A program made the translations under genes and the position numbers. From JBMOGA01 sp049318625 (GTDB taxonomy: Bacteria; Pseudomonadota; Alphaproteobacteria; Rhizobiales; Hyphomicrobiaceae), in contig JBMOGA010000100.1 of NCBI GenBank assembly GCA_049318625.1, positions 1 through 9,001 of the forward strand: a DNA stretch of 9,001 bases, in the 5' to 3' direction. Of this stretch, positions 1-6,482 are shown piece after piece; position 1 is the first letter of the stretch, and each line of letters opens with the position of its first letter. Under the pieces are notes generated by a model that saw nothing but the letters and a program-made list of their open reading frames with translations, was not told where the DNA came from and did not search any database.

Positions 1-87
1 GGCCGCGTTCGGCCGCCGCGCCCGCAGATGTTCGCCTCTTGGTCCGATCGATGCCTCTGGCAGTCCAACCGCGCCGATGGCCAACAC
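1..87. other. Upstream flank of livH, no gene assigned
   Basis: This leader has no gene I can support. The livH frame stays open to the left edge and contains an ATG at 28, but the residues it would add (Cys/Trp/Arg rich and polar) do not resemble the start of a LivH permease. No clear promoter or strong Shine-Dalgarno is visible just ahead of the ATG at 88. The substrate-binding protein gene usually lies near such permeases and may be further upstream, outside the window. Confidence 0.4.
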
Positions 88-963
88 ATGCAACTCATCT
101 TTCTGCTCGAGCAGGTGGTCAACGGCCTCGTGCTCGGCGGTTACTACCTGCTCATCGCGCTCGGCCTTTCGCTGATTTTCAGCGTTGGTGGCGTCGTCAA
201 TCTCGCGCATGGCGCCTTCTACGCCTTCGGCGCCTATTTCTCGGTCGAACTCGGCAAGCGGCTCGGATTCGCGCCAGCGGTGGTCATCTCGCCCGTGCTG
301 GTCGCGCTGCTCGGAATCGTGTTCGAGCGCTTCCTGCTGCGCCGGTTCTATACCGCCGACCCGATCCTCAGTCTGCTGGTGACGTTCGGACTCGCCATGG
401 TGGCCGAACAGGTCATCCGCATCATCTGGGGCGCAGCCCCGATTCCCCTCAACATGCCGCAGGAGTTGAAAGGCCGCGTCATCATCGGCGACTTCCTCTT
501 CTCGCGCTACCGTCTGATGCTCTTGGCCATCGTCGCCTGCGTCCTGCTCGGCATCTGGCTCCTGCTGAACAAGACCAGCTTCGGTCGCGTCGTCCGCGCC
601 GGCATCCAGCGCCCCGACATGGTCGCCGCGCTCGGCATCCGGCTGCAGCCCTACATGACCATCATCGTCATGCTCGGTGTCGGCATGGCGGGGTTGGCCG
701 GCGCCCTGTTCGCCCCGATCACCAACGTTCACCCGGCCATGGGGGCCGAGATCGTCACCATCGCCTTCGTCGTCGTCACCATCGGCGGGCTCGGCAGCTT
801 CTGGGGCGTGGTGCTGGCCGCCATCCTGGTCGGTGTCGTTCGCGGCATCACCATTCATTTCCTTCCCGCCGCCGGCGAAGCGTCCATGTATGTGCTGATG
901 TTCCTGGTGCTCATGCTGCGGCCGCGCGGTCTTCTCGGCGAGCGCATCGAAAAGTTCGAGTGA
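88..963 (+). CDS. livH: Branched-chain amino acid-type ABC transporter permease (LivH family)
   Basis: This is an inner-membrane permease of the hydrophobic amino acid uptake (HAAT) ABC family, one of the two membrane subunits that form the import channel. The 291-residue product is almost entirely hydrophobic helices. It carries the family hallmark NLAHGAFYAFGAY (residues 38-50), a cytoplasmic coupling segment with GRVVRAGIQ and ALGI (about 166-184), and the C-terminal pattern GGLGSFWG followed by RPRGLLG (233-240, 278-284). I chose the ATG at 88 because the protein then begins in the usual LivH manner with the first membrane helix; the in-frame ATG at 28 would add 20 unlikely residues. The ribosome-binding site is weak. 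The stop is 4 bp ahead of the LivM-G-F fusion, so the two are surely co-transcribed and probably translationally coupled. The family also carries urea, amides, aromatic acids and other compounds, so the substrate is open. Confidence 0.92.
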   Translation: MQLIFLLEQVVNGLVLGGYYLLIALGLSLIFSVGGVVNLAHGAFYAFGAYFSVELGKRLGFAPAVVISPVLVALLGIVFERFLLRRFYTADPILSLLVTFGLAMVAEQVIRIIWGAAPIPLNMPQELKGRVIIGDFLFSRYRLMLLAIVACVLLGIWLLLNKTSFGRVVRAGIQRPDMVAALGIRLQPYMTIIVMLGVGMAGLAGALFAPITNVHPAMGAEIVTIAFVVVTIGGLGSFWGVVLAAILVGVVRGITIHFLPAAGEASMYVLMFLVLMLRPRGLLGERIEKFE

Positions 964-967
964 GCCC

Positions 968-3538
968 ATGACCGGTATCGTCGACCGACTTTCGAAACGC
1001 CAGCCGGTGTGGATCGGTGCCGCCGCCTTGATCGCATTGCCGCTGGCGATGCGCGGCCTCGGCCTCAACATCGACAACGCGACGTCGATCGTCATCTTTG
1101 CCATGGCCGCCATGGGGCTCAATCTCCTCGTCGGCTTCACGGGGCTGGTCTCGTTCGGGCACGCCGCCTGGTTCGGGATCGGCGCCTATGCCGCAGGCAT
1201 TCTCCAGAAGTCCCTGCTGCCGGACCAGATCCTCCTCCCGACCGTGCTGGCGGTGCTCATCGTCACGGTCGTCGCAACCGCGGTCGGCAAACTGATCCTG
1301 CGCCGCCGCGGCGTCTATTTTTCTCTCCTCACACTGGCTCTCTCGGCGCTGACGTTCGCCGTCTCGTTCCGCTGGACGGCGGTCACCGGTGGCGAAGACG
1401 GACTCGGCGGACTGCGGCGTGGGAGCATCGGGCCGGTCGACCTCGACCAAGCGACGGCCTACTACGTGCTGGTCGCCGCAATCGGTCTCGCCGTGCTCTA
1501 CGGGTTGCATCGCGTGGTGCGATCGCCGTTCGGGCACGTGCTGGTTGCCATCCGCGAGAACCAGTTGCGGGCCACGTTCCAGGGCTATCCGGTCGACAAC
1601 TACCGGCTCGCGGCCTTCGTGCTGTCGGCCGCTGTGACCGGATTGGCGGGCGCACTCCTCGGCTTTCTCCACTACCTCGTCTCGGCGGACACCACATCGG
1701 TGGCCTTCTCCGGCGAGTTGCTGGCGATGGTCGTGATCGGTGGCATGCACCACCTCCTCGGCCCGGCTCTCGGCGCGCTGTTCTACATTCTCTTCCGTGA
1801 GCTGTTGTCGATCTGGACGACGAACTGGCTGCTCTGGTTCGGCCTGGTTTTCGTCGGCTTCGTCATTTTCTCGCCGAGCGGCCTCGTCGGCATCTGGACC
1901 GAATTACGCCGCCGCTGGCGGCCGCCGCCCGAGGAAGCCGCCGCCATGAGCGGCAGGCGCATCATCGACGGCCTGCCGCTCCCCTCATTCCTGCGCCAGG
2001 AACGCCAGCAGGGCACCGTCCTGGAAGTCGCCGACGTGGCCAAGAGCTTCGGCGGCATCCATGCGGTCGCCGGCGCGAGCCTGACGGTCGGTGCTCGAGA
2101 GATTCACGCGCTGATCGGACCCAACGGCGCCGGCAAGACGACGCTGTTCAATCTGGTGTCCGGCATGTTCCCGCCAGACCGCGGCCACGTCCGCCTCGAG
2201 GGCGAGGCCATCGGTGGCCGCTCGCCCGACCAGATCTGCAGTCGCGGCCTGGCCCGGTCCTTTCAGATCACCAGCCTGTTCAAGGGCCTGTCGATCTACG
2301 AGAACCTGCGTCTGTCGGTGCAGGCGCGCCATCCGGCACGCTTCGCCATCTGGACCGACATCGATTCGCACCCCGACGTTCACGCCGAGACCGCCGAACT
2401 CGTCCGCTTCCTCGGTCTCGAAGGCATCGAGACCACGCTCGGCGGCGATCTCTCCTATGGCGGCCAGCGCCTCGTCGACCTCGGCATCGCGCTGGCCTCC
2501 AGGCCGCGCATGCTGCTGCTGGACGAACCCTTGGCCGGTCTTGCGGCGGCCGAGCGCGAGCGCGTCGCGCGGCTGGTCCGGACGATTGCCGAGGATGTCG
2601 CGGTGCTGATCGTCGAGCACGATATCGACCGGGTGCTCGGCTTCTCGCACCGCGTGACGGTGATGAACCAGGGCGAGGTGCTGATGGCGGGCGCCCCTGA
2701 TGCGGTGCGCGCGGACCGCCGCGTCCAGGAGGTCTATACCGGCACCGGGACGCCGCCGGTCACCGGTCGCAGCGTCGTCGAGGAGGCCCGCCGCGGTGAG
2801 GTGCTCGCCGTCTCGGGGCTCAATACGTACTATGGCAAGAGCCACATCCTCTGCGATGCCCGCATCGACGTCCGCGAAGGCGAGATCGTGGCGCTGCTCG
2901 GCCGCAACGGCGCCGGCAAATCGACCTTCCTCAAGTCGGTCGCCGGTCTCGTGCCGCCGCGCTCTGGCAGCGTCCGGCTTGCCGGGCGCGAGATCGCCGG
3001 TCTCCCGGCCCCCGACATTGCGCGCCTCGGCATCGGTTACGTGCCGCAAGGGCGCGGCCTGTTCGCCGGAATGACGGTCGCGGAGAATCTGGCGCTCGGC
3101 CGGCTGGCCCGCAAGACCGATGGCGTGGACGGTGCGGTGTGGAGCGAGGAGCGCATTCTCGAGTTGTTCCCCAGGCTCAAGGCACGCATGAAGGTTGCGG
3201 CAGACTACCTGTCGGGCGGCGAGCAGCAGATGGTGGCCGTCGCGCGTGCGCTGTCCGGCAACGTCAAACTGCTGCTGCTCGACGAGCCCTTCGAGGGGCT
3301 GGCGCCGGCCGTCATCGAGGAACTGTTCGCGGTGTTCGACCGGCTGCGGGGGGAGGCGTCGATCGTGATCGTCGAGCACAATCTCGATCTGGTGCTGGCG
3401 CTCGCCGACCGTGTTTTCGCACTCGAGCGGGGCAGCGTATTCCACACCGGTCCGGCCAAGCCGCTGCACGACGATCTCGCCTACCGCAAGGAGATCCTCT
3501 GGCTGGCCCAGGACCCCAACGCCAAATCGGCGCACTGA
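968..3538 (+). CDS. Fused LivM permease - LivG ATPase - LivF ATPase of a HAAT ABC importer
   Basis: One uninterrupted 856-residue frame encodes three transporter subunits that are normally separate. Residues 1 to about 312 are a LivM permease, with GFTGLVSFGHAAWFGIGAYAAG at about 56-77, a coupling segment from IREN (195-198), and FSPSGL (301-306). Residues about 350-590 are a LivG ATPase: Walker A GPNGAGKTT 384-392, Q-loop Gln433, signature LSYGGQR 495-501, Walker B ending Asp519-Glu520, switch His551. Residues about 612-856 are a LivF ATPase: Walker A GRNGAGKST 645-653, Gln694, LSGGEQQ 748-754, Asp772-Glu773, His804. Both ATPase sites look intact. Linkers are about 313-349 and 591-611. The ATG lies 4 bp after the livH stop. 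With LivH this gives all membrane and ATPase parts in two polypeptides; only the binding protein is missing. LivM-LivG fusions are known; having LivF as well is less usual. The substrate is unknown. Confidence 0.93.
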   Translation: MTGIVDRLSKRQPVWIGAAALIALPLAMRGLGLNIDNATSIVIFAMAAMGLNLLVGFTGLVSFGHAAWFGIGAYAAGILQKSLLPDQILLPTVLAVLIVTVVATAVGKLILRRRGVYFSLLTLALSALTFAVSFRWTAVTGGEDGLGGLRRGSIGPVDLDQATAYYVLVAAIGLAVLYGLHRVVRSPFGHVLVAIRENQLRATFQGYPVDNYRLAAFVLSAAVTGLAGALLGFLHYLVSADTTSVAFSGELLAMVVIGGMHHLLGPALGALFYILFRELLSIWTTNWLLWFGLVFVGFVIFSPSGLVGIWTELRRRWRPPPEEAAAMSGRRIIDGLPLPSFLRQERQQGTVLEVADVAKSFGGIHAVAGASLTVGAREIHALIGPNGAGKTTLFNLVSGMFPPDRGHVRLEGEAIGGRSPDQICSRGLARSFQITSLFKGLSIYENLRLSVQARHPARFAIWTDIDSHPDVHAETAELVRFLGLEGIETTLGGDLSYGGQRLVDLGIALASRPRMLLLDEPLAGLAAAERERVARLVRTIAEDVAVLIVEHDIDRVLGFSHRVTVMNQGEVLMAGAPDAVRADRRVQEVYTGTGTPPVTGRSVVEEARRGEVLAVSGLNTYYGKSHILCDARIDVREGEIVALLGRNGAGKSTFLKSVAGLVPPRSGSVRLAGREIAGLPAPDIARLGIGYVPQGRGLFAGMTVAENLALGRLARKTDGVDGAVWSEERILELFPRLKARMKVAADYLSGGEQQMVAVARALSGNVKLLLLDEPFEGLAPAVIEELFAVFDRLRGEASIVIVEHNLDLVLALADRVFALERGSVFHTGPAKPLHDDLAYRKEILWLAQDPNAKSAH
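1931..1948 (+). promoter_or_regulatory. Possible internal start signal at the LivM/LivG border
   Basis: A purine-rich GAGGAAG (1931-1937) lies 8 bases before an in-frame ATG (1946, residue Met327) in the linker between the LivM and LivG domains. Initiation here would give a free LivG-LivF protein of 530 residues. It may be an active secondary start or a relic of a once separate livG. The sequence shows only the motif and spacing; use of this start is inferred. Confidence 0.35.
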
Positions 3539-3565
3539 CGGTCACATCGTGCCGCCGCCACGGTT

Positions 3566-3581
3566 TTGCCCGGTCGGGCAA
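3566..3581 (+). other. Short hairpin between the transporter fusion and the GST gene
   Basis: TTGCCC (3566-3571) and GGGCAA (3576-3581) are perfect inverted arms around the loop GGTC, within the 86-bp gap between the fusion stop and the GST start. No T-run follows the stem, so it is not a standard intrinsic terminator. It could be an mRNA-processing or stabilising stem that sets different expression levels for transporter and GST, or it could be chance in GC-rich DNA. Confidence 0.35.
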
Positions 3582-3624
3582 CGATAGCAGTCCCGGTCGC
3601 AAGAGGCTGGAACGGAGACCTACC

Positions 3625-4266
3625 ATGGCGGACGAGATCGTTTTCTACACCCACCCGATGTCGCGCGGACGCATCGTCCGCTGGATGCTGGAGGAGATCG
3701 GCCAGCCGTACCGCACCGAGGTGCTCGACTATGGACCCGCCATGAAGGCACCGGCTTATCGCGCCATCAATCCGATGGGCAAGGTTCCGGCGATCACCCA
3801 CGGCGGCACGGTCGTCACCGAAACGCCGGCCATCCTCGCTTATCTGGCGGATGCGTTCCCCGCGGCAGGGTTGGCGCCGCGCTCCGGTGACAAACTGCGC
3901 GGCCCTTACTACCGCTGGCTGTTCTTCGCCGCGGGGCCCGTCGAGGCCGCGGCCATGAACAAGGCGCTTGCCGTCGAAGTTCCCGAGAAAATGAAGGGCA
4001 TGGCGGGCTACGGATCCCTGTCGGACGTCCTCGATACTCTCGAGGCCGCGGTCAAGGATCGCCCCTATCTGGTCGGCGACACGTTCACCGCCGCCGATAT
4101 CTACCTCGGCGCGCATCTCGGTTGGGGCATGCAGTTCGGCACCATCGAGAAGCGGCCGGCCTTCGAGATCTACTACGAGCGTCTCAAGGCCCGCCCGGCC
4201 GCCATCCGCGCGACCGAGATGGACGACAAGCTGCTGGCGGCCAATCCGATGCCACCGCGGGACTGA
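3625..4266 (+). CDS. Glutathione S-transferase-like protein
   Basis: This 213-residue cytosolic protein has the two-domain GST layout. The N-terminal thioredoxin-fold part has a strand followed by MSRGRIVRW, where Ser13 is a candidate glutathione-activating residue. It also has the cis-proline loop NPMGKVPAI (49-57, Pro55) and the glutathione-contacting ETPAI (66-70). The helical C-terminal domain contains LVGDTFTAADIYLG (149-162), the usual N-capping box with Asp158. The length is normal for the family. The ATG at 3625 is supported by GGAGA at 3614-3618, six bases upstream. It follows the transporter fusion by 86 bp on the same strand and could belong to that operon. GSTs in catabolic loci can be isomerases, ether-cleaving enzymes or dehalogenating enzymes as well as detoxifiers; the sequence does not say which. 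The family call is firm and the reaction unknown. Confidence 0.88.
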   Translation: MADEIVFYTHPMSRGRIVRWMLEEIGQPYRTEVLDYGPAMKAPAYRAINPMGKVPAITHGGTVVTETPAILAYLADAFPAAGLAPRSGDKLRGPYYRWLFFAAGPVEAAAMNKALAVEVPEKMKGMAGYGSLSDVLDTLEAAVKDRPYLVGDTFTAADIYLGAHLGWGMQFGTIEKRPAFEIYYERLKARPAAIRATEMDDKLLAANPMPPRD

Positions 4267-4271
4267 CGGTC

Positions 4272-5402
4272 TCAGGCGACCTTGAAGCGCGCGATCGCCG
4301 CCCGGTCCACTTCGATACCGAGGCCCGGCCCGGTCGGGATCGCGACGCGACCGTCGACGTGATCGAGCGGCGTGGTCAGCACCGCCTGCCGGAACGGATG
4401 CTCGGAACGGTCGAACTCGAGCATCGGCGCGCGCGGAGTGTGGCGCGGCGGGACCTGCGGCAGCACCGCCAGCAATTGCAGCGCGGCCGCCAGACCGATG
4501 CCGGTTCCCCACACGTGCGGCACGTAGCGGATGCCGAAGGCGGCCGCCATGTCGGCGATCTTCTTGCATTCCGACAGGCCGCCGGCGGCACAGGTGTCCG
4601 GCTGCAGAATGTCCATGGCGCGCCGCTGCAGCACCTCGCGGAAGCCCCACCGCGTGAACTCGCATTCGCCGCCCGCGACCGGGATCGGCTGGCCCTGGCG
4701 AACCGCCACGTAGCTGTCGAGTTCGTCGGGCACCACCGGCTCCTCGAACCAGCCGATATTGAGATCGCCGACGGCCCGCCCGACCGCGATGGCCTCCAGC
4801 ACGTCGAGGCCGTGGTTGGCGTCGAGCATCAGCCCGACGTCAGGACCAATCGCCTCGCGCACCGCCTTGATCAGGCGCACGTCCTCGGCGACCCCGAAGC
4901 CGATCTTGAGCTTGACCGCCTTGAAGCCCTCGCGGACGTAGCCGGTCACCTCCTCCACGATGTAGTCGAGCGGATCGCCGGTGCCGCGCCGGTAGGTGCC
5001 AGTGGCGTAGGCGTCGACCGCCGCGCGCTCCGCCCCGCCGAGCAGCATCGCCACCGGCACGCCGAAATGGCGGCCCTTGAGATCCCACAGCGCGATGTCG
5101 ATGCCGCTGATGGCGGAAATCACCACGCCCTTCTGCCCGTAGTCGCGGAAGTGATTGTAGAGATCCATCCAGATCACGTCGGTGGCGCGGGGGTCGCGGC
5201 CGATCAGCCGGCCCTTCAGCGCTGCCACGATCGATGCGTTGATGCGAGGCGGCCCGTAGCATTCGCCCCAGCCGGTGAGGCCGTCGTCGGTGCGAATCTC
5301 GACGAGGCAACTGGCCCGCACGGCGGTCGAGGAGAACGACCAGCCGAACGGCTCGGACAGCGGCGCCTCCAGCACGTGGGTCTCGACGTGGGTGATCTTC
5401 AT
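4272..5402 (-). CDS. Enolase-superfamily enzyme, mandelate racemase subgroup (probable acid-sugar dehydratase or racemase)
   Basis: The 376-residue product has the enolase-superfamily architecture: an alpha+beta capping domain (about 1-125) and a TIM-type barrel. Residues consistent with the mandelate racemase subgroup are visible: KLK at 164-166 (the Lys166 base), metal ligands Asp194, Glu220 and Glu246 (in LMLDAN, WFEEP and GGECE), and the His296/Asp269 dyad (in PHVWG and QPDT). Members take a proton from beside a carboxylate and racemise or dehydrate hydroxy acids, often sugar acids, with Mg2+. The signature ECEFTRWGF (246-254) follows the third ligand and may mark a subfamily, but I cannot name its substrate. 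The ATG at 5402 has GGAG seven bases upstream. It lies 40 bp downstream of the SDR gene and probably forms an operon with it. Its stop lies 5 bp from the converging GST stop. Subgroup call strong, substrate unknown. Confidence 0.9.
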   Translation of the reverse strand: MKITHVETHVLEAPLSEPFGWSFSSTAVRASCLVEIRTDDGLTGWGECYGPPRINASIVAALKGRLIGRDPRATDVIWMDLYNHFRDYGQKGVVISAISGIDIALWDLKGRHFGVPVAMLLGGAERAAVDAYATGTYRRGTGDPLDYIVEEVTGYVREGFKAVKLKIGFGVAEDVRLIKAVREAIGPDVGLMLDANHGLDVLEAIAVGRAVGDLNIGWFEEPVVPDELDSYVAVRQGQPIPVAGGECEFTRWGFREVLQRRAMDILQPDTCAAGGLSECKKIADMAAAFGIRYVPHVWGTGIGLAAALQLLAVLPQVPPRHTPRAPMLEFDRSEHPFRQAVLTTPLDHVDGRVAIPTGPGLGIEVDRAAIARFKVA

Positions 5403-5442
5403 GGACGGTCTCCGGATCGAACAGGTGTGTGTGGACGCCGCG

Positions 5443-6342
5443 TCACGGCCGGCCGTGCTGGCGATAGAACGCGATGGTTTCGGCCACGCCGTCGGCCAGC
5501 GTGGTGCGCGGCAGGCCCGGCATGACCTCAGCCAGATCGCCCTCGTCGACATCGGCTGCAATCCGCATGTCCGGCCCTTCGACGCTGAGCTGGGCATCGG
5601 GCACCACCGTGCGGATCGCCGCGATCACATCCTCGTTGGAGGCCAATTCGCCGACAAGGTTGAACACGTGGGCGCCGTCCGGCGCCATCGTCAGCGCGCG
5701 CTCATAGGCCGCCGCCACATCGTCGACGTACACCAGCCCGCCGCTGCCCGTGTAGGGAATGACGTAGCGCTCGCCGAGGGCCGCCGCCCGGCAGGCGAGG
5801 CTCGGCCCCGCCGTCAGGCCGATCTCCCGGCCGGGTCCGTAGACGATGAACGGACGGAAACCCACGCTCGGCACACCGTGGTCCGCGAGGTAGGCGCGCG
5901 CGCTGCCCTCGCAGGCGAGCTTGAACGCACCGTAGTGGGTGACCGGCCGCGGCACCCGGCCGTCGCCGGGACCGAACACGCCCGCACTGCTGGTGTAGAC
6001 GTTGCGCCGTATGCCGAGGCGAACGGCGGCCTCGAAGGTGTTCAGCGTGCCGAGCAGATTGACCTTGGCGCCGCGGACCGGATCGGCCTGGCAGGCCGGC
6101 GTCAGAAGCCCGGCGAGGTTGATGATGCCGTCGCAGCCCCGCGCGGCGGCCAGCACGCCCTCGCCGTCGACGATGTCGCCGCTGATCCAGGTGATGCGCG
6201 ACGCGGCCGCGCCGACGATGACATCGAAGACCTTCGGTTTGCCGGCGACATCGAACACGACGACGTCGTCGCCACGCGCCAGCAGCCGGCGCGCGATCCA
6301 CGCGCCGATGAAGCCGCTGCCCCCCGCCAGTAGAATGCGCAT
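5443..6342 (-). CDS. NAD-dependent epimerase/dehydratase (extended SDR)
   Basis: A 299-residue soluble extended short-chain dehydrogenase/reductase. The N-terminal nucleotide fold starts at once with GGSGFIG (7-13, the GxxGxxG pattern) and has Asp31 at the end of the second strand, which favours NAD over NADP. The catalytic set is present: Ser118/Ser119 in YTSSAG and Tyr137/Lys141 in HYGAFK. RPFIVYGPGR (163-172) and VYVDDVA (204-210) are typical of sugar-nucleotide epimerase relatives. I chose the ATG at 6342 because the fold begins there and AGGGAG lies six bases upstream; an upstream in-frame start would only add 15 unrelated residues. It is the first gene of the minus-strand unit, read before the mandelate-racemase-like gene. 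In such catabolic loci these enzymes often oxidise sugars, lactols or hydroxy acids rather than epimerise nucleotide sugars; that role here is inferred. Confidence 0.9.
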   Translation of the reverse strand: MRILLAGGSGFIGAWIARRLLARGDDVVVFDVAGKPKVFDVIVGAAASRITWISGDIVDGEGVLAAARGCDGIINLAGLLTPACQADPVRGAKVNLLGTLNTFEAAVRLGIRRNVYTSSAGVFGPGDGRVPRPVTHYGAFKLACEGSARAYLADHGVPSVGFRPFIVYGPGREIGLTAGPSLACRAAALGERYVIPYTGSGGLVYVDDVAAAYERALTMAPDGAHVFNLVGELASNEDVIAAIRTVVPDAQLSVEGPDMRIAADVDEGDLAEVMPGLPRTTLADGVAETIAFYRQHGRP

Positions 6343-6387
6343 CTGCCGCTCCCTGTGTTCTCTGCAGAAGGCATACCGGACTTCCAC

Positions 6388-6404
6388 TTGCGCGAGAGGT
6401 GCAA
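6388..6404. repeat. Interrupted inverted repeat TTGC-N9-GCAA, possible operator
   Basis: TTGC (6388-6391) and GCAA (6401-6404) form a 17-bp site with a two-fold symmetric border, central in the divergent intergenic region. The size suits a dimeric helix-turn-helix regulator that could control both directions. Arms of four bases can occur by chance, so this is a candidate only. Confidence 0.3.
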
Positions 6405-6431
6405 AATTGGATTTGCTGGGCCGCCATGATA

Positions 6432-6446
6432 GGCCTTCGCAAGGCC
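6432..6446. repeat. Perfect 6-bp inverted repeat with 3-base spacer
   Basis: GGCCTT (6432-6437) and AAGGCC (6441-6446) are exact reverse complements around CGC. The site lies 36 bp upstream of the TTG start of the AroE-like gene. It could be a regulator-binding site or a leader hairpin. If the alternative ATG at 6426 were the true start it would fall inside the coding region, which I consider less likely. Confidence 0.4.
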
Positions 6447-6469
6447 ACGCCTCGAGACTGGGCCGGGTG

Positions 6470-6476
6470 GGAGGAG
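6470..6476 (+). promoter_or_regulatory. Strong Shine-Dalgarno site fixing a TTG start
   Basis: GGAGGAG at 6470-6476 lies six bases before the TTG at 6483, the best ribosome-binding site in the window. It decides the start of the AroE-like gene against the in-frame GTG at 6399 and ATG at 6426, neither of which has a comparable site. An ATG at 6478 is out of frame and too close to the site. Confidence 0.7.
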
Positions 6477-6482
6477 AATGCC

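Larger units (their letters stand above)
6343..6482. promoter_or_regulatory. Divergent intergenic control region
   Basis: These 140 bp separate the two divergent units and should hold promoters for both, together with any operators. Two inverted repeats stand out: TTGC-N9-GCAA at 6388-6404 in a locally AT-richer patch, and GGCCTT-CGC-AAGGCC at 6432-6446. I could not find convincing -35/-10 pairs with normal spacing on either strand, so promoter positions are not called. No regulator gene is present in the window. Confidence 0.55.

Noticed and set aside
28..87. Upstream ATG at 28 extending livH by 20 residues
   Set aside because: The added residues are polar and Cys/Trp rich, unlike a LivH start, and no better ribosome-binding site is seen; the ATG at 88 fits the family.
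1985..3535. 516-residue open frame on the minus strand opposite the LivG-LivF part
   Set aside because: It is antisense to two clearly recognisable ATPase domains and is rich in Arg, Asp, Gln and His as mirror frames of GC-rich genes are; no domain is recognisable.
4122..5525. 467-residue plus-strand open frame across the enolase-superfamily gene
   Set aside because: It is a mirror frame of a gene with a complete set of catalytic residues; its composition is Arg/His/Asp rich with no fold signature.
5275..6333. 352-residue plus-strand open frame opposite the SDR gene
   Set aside because: The minus strand carries the Rossmann motif, YxxxK and good ribosome-binding site; the opposite frame shows nothing.
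6388..6416. Possible sigma-70 promoter with TTGCGC and ATTTGC at 17-base spacing
   Set aside because: The -10 hexamer is a poor match and GC-rich genomes give many such hits; not strong enough to annotate.
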